A stretch of 64,000 bases of DNA from the NCBI GenBank assembly GCA_030427835.1, contig JAUICN010000014.1, positions 1-64,000 of the forward strand. Reading direction: 5' to 3'. Each line of letters opens with the position of its first letter. The first letter of the stretch is position 1. The notes beneath the pieces are model-generated. The model did no database searches. It was not told the DNA's origin and saw only the letters and a list, made by a program, of their open reading frames with translations. Positions 58,453 through 64,000 of the stretch are shown here, one piece after another. Position numbers and translations under genes: made by a program. Origin of the DNA: Polyangia bacterium. Lineage in GTDB: Bacteria; Myxococcota_A; Polyangia; Polyangiales; JAUICN01.

Positions 58453-59456
58453 GGCCCGACCGATACAGGCAGCACATCCAACGAAAGTGGCGCATCCAAC
58501 ACAAGCGCCCCGGCCCATAGTGCAGCCACCATCCACATCCAGTAGGCCGTGTGCTTAAGCACCGGATTCAGCTCTGCGCCCGTCCGACGAAACACGTGGG
58601 TCACAAGCAGGGCACCACGGGGAAGCACCGCCAGGGGAAGCAAGCCGTAATAGGTCATCTTGCCCTGGGCCACGAGCATCACCGGCACCACAAACGTGCC
58701 CAATACCATCACCGCGTACTGGGCCAGGCCAAACCCACGCCCAAACAACACCACCAAGGTGCGCTTGCCCACACGCCTATCTGTCGGCTCATCCCTGAGG
58801 TTGTTCACCACCAAAATCGCCACGGCCGCAGTGCCCACCGGAACGGCGGCCCACCAGGCAAGCGACGTCACGGCCCCCAACTGCACGTACACCGTGCCAC
58901 ACACCGCCACCACACCAAAAAACACAAAGACAAACAAATCCCCCAACCCATTGTAGGCCAGCGGAAACGGCCCGCCCGTGTACAAATAGCCACACAGAAT
59001 AGACACCAGCCCCACCACTAGAATCGGCCAGCCCGCCACGTACACAAGGTACGCCCCCGTCAACAACGCCATCCCAAAACAAAACACCGCAGCACGCTTG
59101 ATGCTTCGCCCCGAAATCAATCCCGACTGCACCACACGCACCGGCCCCAGCCTATCGGAAGCGTCAGCACCCTTTTCATGATCAAACACGTCGTTCACCA
59201 AATTGGTGCCCACCTGGATCCACAGCGCGCCCATCAATGCCGCTAGTGCCGGCCACCAGTCCACACCACCTTCCCAGTGCACCACGGCCGTGCCCACTGC
59301 TACTGGAGCAAAGGCGGCCACCAACGTGGGCAGGCGAATCGCCATCAACCAGGCACGCACCTGTGAAACTTCTGAAACAGGCAAAACTTCCGAAGCAGGT
59401 GTTGGATCGTTTGTCACCCCAGTCACCCCCACACCATGGGTAGCAAGATCATCCAT
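58449..59456 (-). CDS. menA: 1,4-Dihydroxy-2-naphthoate polyprenyltransferase
   Basis: A 335-residue integral membrane prenyltransferase with eight to nine hydrophobic segments. The two Asp-rich sites are NLVNDVFDHEKGAD and NNLRDEPTDRRVGKRTL, the pattern of MenA rather than UbiA. It attaches the isoprenoid tail to DHNA. It overlaps menH by 8 bp and menC by 4 bp. Confidence 0.94.
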   Translation of the reverse strand: MDDLATHGVGVTGVTNDPTPASEVLPVSEVSQVRAWLMAIRLPTLVAAFAPVAVGTAVVHWEGGVDWWPALAALMGALWIQVGTNLVNDVFDHEKGADASDRLGPVRVVQSGLISGRSIKRAAVFCFGMALLTGAYLVYVAGWPILVVGLVSILCGYLYTGGPFPLAYNGLGDLFVFVFFGVVAVCGTVYVQLGAVTSLAWWAAVPVGTAAVAILVVNNLRDEPTDRRVGKRTLVVLFGRGFGLAQYAVMVLGTFVVPVMLVAQGKMTYYGLLPLAVLPRGALLVTHVFRRTGAELNPVLKHTAYWMWMVAALWAGALVLDAPLSLDVLPVSVGP

Positions 59457-60216
59457 GTTCAAGCCCTTCCACAATCAAGTTCGCCAATACGTCTGGCGTC
59501 TCTAGCACCACGTTGTGCCCCCCAGGCACTTCGAACACCCGGGCGCGAGGCATCATGGCACAGGCACGACCAGCCACCGTCCTAAAAGCCGTGTCCTGGC
59601 TCCCCACAACCCAACGTACGGGGAGATCAATTTCAGGCAATGCATCCCAATAGCCGGGCATGGCCCCACGCCCCAACACGCGGATAGCCTGCACGATCCC
59701 CCTAGGATCGTGAGACAAACGCAGAGCCCTTTGTTGAGCCAAAACCTCGGATTTCAAGCCCAACTGCGATTCAAAGAGAGGCAATTGCTCCCACCCATTC
59801 ACGAACGCCTCGAGCCCGCTCGACTCGATGGTGTGAACCCACCGTTGCTCTAATGCTTTTCGTGAAACCCGTTCCTCCCCAGAGAGCACCCCAGGGTGAC
59901 CACCCACAAGCAGGGCCCCCTGAAACAGTTGAGGGTGTCGCGCCAACAGCCCAAGCAACACCCGAGCCCCCATGGAGTACCCCACCCCGTACACCTTCCT
60001 TGCCCCCACAGCGCTTCCAACCACACTTGCCCCGATCCAATCGGCCAGGCGATCCACTTCCCCCTCAAAATCCCGGTCGCAGCAAGACCAATCGGAAGGC
60101 CCATGCCCCATCAGCCAGGGCGCGTGCACACGAACCTGTTTCGGTAGTTGGGCCCGCACCCGATCCCAGCTCCGGGGCCCCCCTAGAAAGCCATGGAGCA
60201 GCACACAGGCGCTCAT
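59449..60216 (-). CDS. menH: SHCHC synthase-like alpha/beta hydrolase
   Basis: A 255-residue alpha/beta-hydrolase. VLLHGFLGGPRSWD supplies the oxyanion region, GVGYSMGARVLLGL the nucleophile Ser, WVVGSQDTAF the Asp and VPGGHNVVLE the His. In the men context it should eliminate pyruvate from SEPHCHC to give SHCHC. ATG at 60216 overlaps the ATPase gene upstream by 4 bp. menD, menF and menB are not in the window. Confidence 0.88.
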   Translation of the reverse strand: MSACVLLHGFLGGPRSWDRVRAQLPKQVRVHAPWLMGHGPSDWSCCDRDFEGEVDRLADWIGASVVGSAVGARKVYGVGYSMGARVLLGLLARHPQLFQGALLVGGHPGVLSGEERVSRKALEQRWVHTIESSGLEAFVNGWEQLPLFESQLGLKSEVLAQQRALRLSHDPRGIVQAIRVLGRGAMPGYWDALPEIDLPVRWVVGSQDTAFRTVAGRACAMMPRARVFEVPGGHNVVLETPDVLANLIVEGLEHG

Positions 60217-60998
60217 GATCCCACATCCAAGGACCACCACACCCTGTTCCCCTCCCTACAAACCGAAGAGGAGACACCAAGGGCTTCCTGAATTTGCCTG
60301 GAGTGGAGCATCTGATCGACCGGACCCTGATCCAGAACCCTACCATTCTGGAGCCAAAGCACATGGGTGCACACCCCAGCGGCTACCATCAAATCGTGGC
60401 AACTCATCACCACCCCATGCCCGCTCGCTGCCAACCCTTGCACCAAACGTACAAACTGCACCGCGTGCTCCACGTCGAGATTCGAGGTGGGTTCGTCCAA
60501 CAGCAATACCGGAGCCTCTTGACACAGGGCACGCGCAAGCATCACCCGACGTTGCTGACCCGACGACAGGGTAGAAAACTGCCGGTGTCGCAGTGTACCC
60601 ACATCGGTTTGTTCCATGGCACGTACAATCCGGTCACCATCGTCGGGGCTCCCCCCTCCCCAACGCCGAAGGTGTGCGTACCGGCCCTGGCCCACCACGT
60701 CATCGACACGAAAGCCCACACCTTCGGGAACATCCTGGGGAACATGGGCCAACGCCCGGGCCAAACCCCTGCGACCCATGACGTCAACGTCCGTTCCTTG
60801 CACAACAATCCGCCCACCCATGCGAACACCCGCATCCAAAACCGACCGCAGCAACGTGGTCTTTCCACAGCCATTGGGCCCCAACACTCCCCACACCTGA
60901 CCAGGCTCCACGCAAAGCGATACCCCATGGACCACAGGGCAACCACCGTAGCCCGCCACCAGGTTCTCCAGCTCAAGCAGGGTACCCACAGGTGCCAC
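60213..60998 (-). CDS. BtuD/FecE-type ABC transporter ATPase
   Basis: A 261-residue ATP-binding subunit for uptake of cobalamin, haem or a siderophore. Walker A GPNGCGKTTLLRS, Q-loop AHVPQDVPEG, signature LSSGQQRRV, Walker B VLLLDEPTSNLD and switch His in SCHDLMVA are present. The start is taken as GTG at 60998, overlapping the permease stop (TAGTG). It overlaps menH by 4 bp, tying the transporter to menaquinone synthesis. Confidence 0.9.
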   Translation of the reverse strand: MAPVGTLLELENLVAGYGGCPVVHGVSLCVEPGQVWGVLGPNGCGKTTLLRSVLDAGVRMGGRIVVQGTDVDVMGRRGLARALAHVPQDVPEGVGFRVDDVVGQGRYAHLRRWGGGSPDDGDRIVRAMEQTDVGTLRHRQFSTLSSGQQRRVMLARALCQEAPVLLLDEPTSNLDVEHAVQFVRLVQGLAASGHGVVMSCHDLMVAAGVCTHVLWLQNGRVLDQGPVDQMLHSRQIQEALGVSSSVCREGNRVWWSLDVGS

Positions 60999-62086
60999 TA
61001 CAGGCGCCCCCGACCGTAGCGCACCAACAACACCAAAAAGAACGGCCCGCCCGCAAGGGAGGTCACCACCCCCAGCTTCAATGCGCCATCGGGCGAAACC
61101 CGACACAACAAATCCGCCAACACCAACAACAGCACCCCGCCCACCATGGAAGCGGGCAGCAGGCGGCCATGGGGAGCCCCTGTCACCAACCGCACCATAT
61201 GGGGAACCATCAACCCCACAAACGCCACCGTTCCCATAACGGAAACCACCGAAGCGGTCACCAGCGAAAGCAACACAAGCACCCGCGGGCGCACCCGGGC
61301 CACGTCCACACCCACCGATTGTGCATGCCCTTCCCCCAGGGACAGCGCGTCCAGCTCAGGAGCGTGGAGACAGAGCCCCACCATGCCCACCAGCACCGTG
61401 GGCACCATCCAGGCCACGTGCACCCAGGTGCGTTCTTCAAGGCCCCCCATTAACCAGTGCATCATCTGGCGCCCCACCTCCCATTCGGCAAGCGACAACG
61501 AAAGAAGCAACGAGGTAAGCGCACTGGCCACGCTGGCCACCGCAATCCCAGAAAGCAGGAGCCCACCGAGCCCCACACCCGTCCAGCGAACGGCCAACAC
61601 GTACACCGCAAACGTGGCCGCCAACGCAGTCAATAGCGACGCCACGGGCACACCCAAAAACACCCAGGTCGGGGGCAAAAGATACAGGGCCGCCACCGCA
61701 CCCACGCTCGCGCCGGCAGATATCCCGAGCACCCCAGGATCCGCCATGGGGTTGCGAAAGAGGGCCTGCATGGCCGCACCCGAAACCGCCAGGCCTGCGC
61801 CCCCCACCGCTGCCAAAAGCAAACGTGGCAAGCGCATATGCCACACCACAAATCCTTGCCACTCCGCAGCGCCTAGGGAGGACCCAACGAAACCTTCACC
61901 CCCTGGACCGGCAACAATCGCCCCAAAAAGCTCACCCCAGGAAAGACGCGCCTCCCCAAACGCCAGGTACACCACACCCAAGGTTAAAACTGCGGCCACC
62001 CAACCCAATAGGGGCCACCGGCGCCCCCGCTTCTGAACCGCGTAGTCCACGGCCAACGCCGTAGCCGTGGTGCGACACGAGGTCAA
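60998..62086 (-). CDS. BtuC/FecCD-type ABC transporter permease
   Basis: A permease of about 362 residues with nine to ten hydrophobic segments. RLPRLLLAAVGGAGLAVSGAAMQALFRNPMADPGVLGISAGA and GTVAFVGLMVPHMVRLVTG are hallmark FecCD stretches. Start uncertain: TTG at 62086 or GTG at 62050. It is the first gene of the operon. No periplasmic binding protein gene lies beside it; the 120-bp spacer to 62207 holds only the promoter region shared with the divergent gene. Confidence 0.9.
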   Translation of the reverse strand: MTSCRTTATALAVDYAVQKRGRRWPLLGWVAAVLTLGVVYLAFGEARLSWGELFGAIVAGPGGEGFVGSSLGAAEWQGFVVWHMRLPRLLLAAVGGAGLAVSGAAMQALFRNPMADPGVLGISAGASVGAVAALYLLPPTWVFLGVPVASLLTALAATFAVYVLAVRWTGVGLGGLLLSGIAVASVASALTSLLLSLSLAEWEVGRQMMHWLMGGLEERTWVHVAWMVPTVLVGMVGLCLHAPELDALSLGEGHAQSVGVDVARVRPRVLVLLSLVTASVVSVMGTVAFVGLMVPHMVRLVTGAPHGRLLPASMVGGVLLLVLADLLCRVSPDGALKLGVVTSLAGGPFFLVLLVRYGRGRL

Positions 62087-62206
62087 TCCAGAGGGTCAAT
62101 CCACCAGGACAGCTCCATGGGGCACAACCCAGCCTGATCTTCCCCCCCACCGCAACCCCGTCCGCTGTACAGACCACCCCCATTTCGGTCACACTAGGTG
62201 CGAGCC

Positions 62207-64000
62207 ATGCGTATCCGCCTCAACCCAACCTTCCCCTGCCCCACAATTGCTCGGACGTTCGCGCGGACATGGGTTCGACATGCAGCACTTGGCGCCCTCA
62301 TCACGTCCCAGCTGTGGATGGCCCAGGCCTGCTCCCGCCCCCAATCGGTCCAACGGACCGCATCGCTGAAAGTCGATCTCATCACCGACTACGATGCCCC
62401 TTCCGAATTTGCCTCGGTGGAGATCTCCCTCTCCACCGGAGAAACCCAGGGCCTTGAAAACAACGAGTCCATTCGCTTCAATCCCACAAGCCAACATGAT
62501 CTCGGCAACGGTGTCACCGTGGCTCGACTTCCAGATCTTCCCCTGGGCAACCACATCCTCGAGCTGAATCTATTGGCCGTCAACGAATCCCTAGTATTGG
62601 AATGGCGCACGCCCGTGTTCCTCACGGGAGACGACTCGATCCAGGTCATTCTTACCCGGGGGTGCAAGGGCGACACCTGCCAAAGCCACAAGGGCCTGGC
62701 CTGTGACCAATGCATTGCCGGGATTTGTGTTTCAGACAGCGGTGCCACCATCGGAACAGCCACCGTGGAAAACATCTCCGCCTCCACCTTACCCATCACC
62801 GCGTGTAGCGCCGCAAGCTGCGAACAGAACAGCGACTGCCCCACCTCTTCCAGTTGCGCCGAATCCAAATGCTTCAACGGAGCCTGCCTGCAACTGCTCA
62901 AACCCGAAGGTTGTGAGTCCCCCTTCTTCTGCAATCCCAACCCAAACAGTTCCGGGTGCCAACTCCCGGATGGCTCCCAGTGCGGCCTTCCCTGCATCCC
63001 CGAAGATTCCCAATGCCAATACGGTTTCTACAAGTGCGAGGGCGACCAAATCAGTTGCGACTCCATCGTCAACCGGGGCGTGGGCATCGATTGCGACTGG
63101 GGTAAATGCGACGGCCGCGGCGGGTGTGAGCCCCTCATCGACCCCAACGAACCCTTGGCCACCAACGCATTTTTTGGAGAAGAGCTCGCCTCCACAAACA
63201 ACCAACTCTTCATCGGTGCTTCCCAGGGCGTGGGTGCCGGGTCCACCGTTGGGCCAGGAACCGTGTACGTCGCTGGAATTACAGACGACGGTTCATCCAC
63301 TTACCTGCAGCGCCTCGATCCCTCAGAAGCCGACGACAAATTCTTCGGCATCGCAATCGCAGTAGACGATTCCCACCTACTGGTGGGCGCCTACGACACT
63401 CAGATCAGTGCCGCCCGTGGGGGTTCCGCCTACCTCTTTGCCCAACAAAGCGACGGAACCTGGGTAGAAGAATCCCGTTTTCACCCCGCAGTGGGAATGC
63501 AAACCGATCGCTTCGGGTTCTCGGTAGCCATGGCAAACAACTGGTACGTCATCGGTGCACCGCAACACCACGTGGATTTTCCAAGCGCTTCACAAATCGT
63601 GGATGCAGGGGTCATCTACATTCAGGATCGTAGCAACGCCACATTCGCACCCACCCAACTGAAAGCAAGCGACGCGGATGTGGACGATGCATTTGGGTGG
63701 TCGGTCGCATCCTCAGGCAACTGGGTCGCCTCGGGCGCTTTCCAGGAAGACAGTGCCGGAACCGACGCCGGCGCGGTCTACCTATTTGAACAGGATGGAA
63801 CCCAGTGGAACGAACGGGCCAAAATCACCGGATCCACCATTGGCGCCGACGCAGAGTTTGGCACCTCCGTTGCCATGGAAGACACCCTTCTTGCGGTAGG
63901 GGCCCCGAGCGATGGTGCAAGCATGGCCAACCCCCCTGGCAAGGTATTCATCTTCGAACGTTCCGGTACCACCTGGAGTGAAGTCACCATCATCGAGCGT
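62207..64000 (+). CDS. Secreted FG-GAP repeat protein (partial, runs off the window)
   Basis: At least 598 residues. A signal peptide ends MAQAC, so it is probably a lipoprotein. Residues ~150-305 are a Cys-rich segment with pairs such as CKGDTC, CDQC and CEQNSDCPTSSSC, ending CDWGKCDGRGGC. From ~325 on, integrin-alpha-like FG-GAP beta-propeller repeats appear (KFFGIAIAVDDSHLLVGAY, RFGFSVAMANNWYVIGAP, AFGWSVASSGNWVASGAF, EFGTSVAMEDTLLAVGAP). Asp-rich loops suggest calcium binding. Such proteins are common at the surface of Myxococcota-type bacteria and may serve adhesion. Divergent from the transporter-men operon. Confidence 0.85.
   Translation, partial: MRIRLNPTFPCPTIARTFARTWVRHAALGALITSQLWMAQACSRPQSVQRTASLKVDLITDYDAPSEFASVEISLSTGETQGLENNESIRFNPTSQHDLGNGVTVARLPDLPLGNHILELNLLAVNESLVLEWRTPVFLTGDDSIQVILTRGCKGDTCQSHKGLACDQCIAGICVSDSGATIGTATVENISASTLPITACSAASCEQNSDCPTSSSCAESKCFNGACLQLLKPEGCESPFFCNPNPNSSGCQLPDGSQCGLPCIPEDSQCQYGFYKCEGDQISCDSIVNRGVGIDCDWGKCDGRGGCEPLIDPNEPLATNAFFGEELASTNNQLFIGASQGVGAGSTVGPGTVYVAGITDDGSSTYLQRLDPSEADDKFFGIAIAVDDSHLLVGAYDTQISAARGGSAYLFAQQSDGTWVEESRFHPAVGMQTDRFGFSVAMANNWYVIGAPQHHVDFPSASQIVDAGVIYIQDRSNATFAPTQLKASDADVDDAFGWSVASSGNWVASGAFQEDSAGTDAGAVYLFEQDGTQWNERAKITGSTIGADAEFGTSVAMEDTLLAVGAPSDGASMANPPGKVFIFERSGTTWSEVTIIER

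Overview
The window reads as chromosomal DNA of a Gram-negative (diderm) bacterium, probably from the former Deltaproteobacteria (Myxococcota or Bradymonadota type). This is an inference from several traits: many large predicted lipoproteins with Cys-rich or FG-GAP repeats, a citramalate route to isoleucine, menaquinone genes, NodIJ/YadGH-type ABC-2 exporters, and housekeeping genes with strong C/G third-position bias. I found no rRNA, tRNA, CRISPR array, integrase or intact transposase.

Layout. 1-5.3 kb: a partial gene, an unknown two-gene operon, a lipoprotein, a D-2-hydroxyacid dehydrogenase, a glyoxalase-fold protein and aroC. 5.4-11.3 kb: a lipoprotein block built from two interleaved pairs of paralogues. 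11.3-13.7 kb: an NAD(P)-binding protein, an LRR-like lipoprotein and a small membrane protein. 13.7-18.1 kb: a repeat and hairpin zone, a solo groEL, a NeuD/PglD-type acyltransferase and a DEG9-type serine protease. 18.2-20.0 kb: a yadGH-like ABC-2 exporter. 20.0-25.7 kb: a lipoprotein island bracketed by a 56-bp duplication of the 3' end of the yadH-like gene. 26.6-43.8 kb: the branched-chain amino-acid cluster ilvB-//-ilvN-ilvC-leuA-leuC-leuD-cimA-leuB-malic enzyme. It is split between ilvB and ilvN by 5.4 kb holding a MITE-like element, greB, a lipoprotein and a degenerating family that includes a trypsin-fold protein lacking its catalytic triad. 43.8-44.6 kb: a 30-bp palindrome and a PIN/Phd-type toxin-antitoxin pair. 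44.7-48.4 kb: metH. 48.5-55.7 kb: a lipoprotein related to the pseudoprotease family, a rhodanese, a membrane protein, a NodIJ-like exporter and two more lipoproteins. 56.0-62.1 kb: a tightly overlapping operon of a BtuCD/FecCD-type transporter with menH, menA, menC and menE. 62.2-64.0 kb: a secreted FG-GAP repeat protein that runs off the window.

How it fits together. The metabolic core makes valine, leucine and isoleucine from pyruvate: acetolactate synthase and ketol-acid reductoisomerase for Val/Leu, the LeuABCD chain, and CimA plus LeuBCD for threonine-independent 2-oxobutyrate. A malic enzyme at the end of the cluster could supply pyruvate. AroC feeds chorismate to menaquinone, for which menE, C, A and H are present. 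Between these conserved genes sit about 17 predicted lipoproteins, most with no recognised domain. Several are in paralogous sets, some are broken, and several blocks carry repeat signatures at their edges.

The most notable signals are the lipoprotein island with a duplicated gene 3' end, the putative triad-less trypsin-fold lipoprotein with its decaying tandem relatives, a short repeat shared by two lipoprotein-block junctions, and the interruption of the ilvBN pair.
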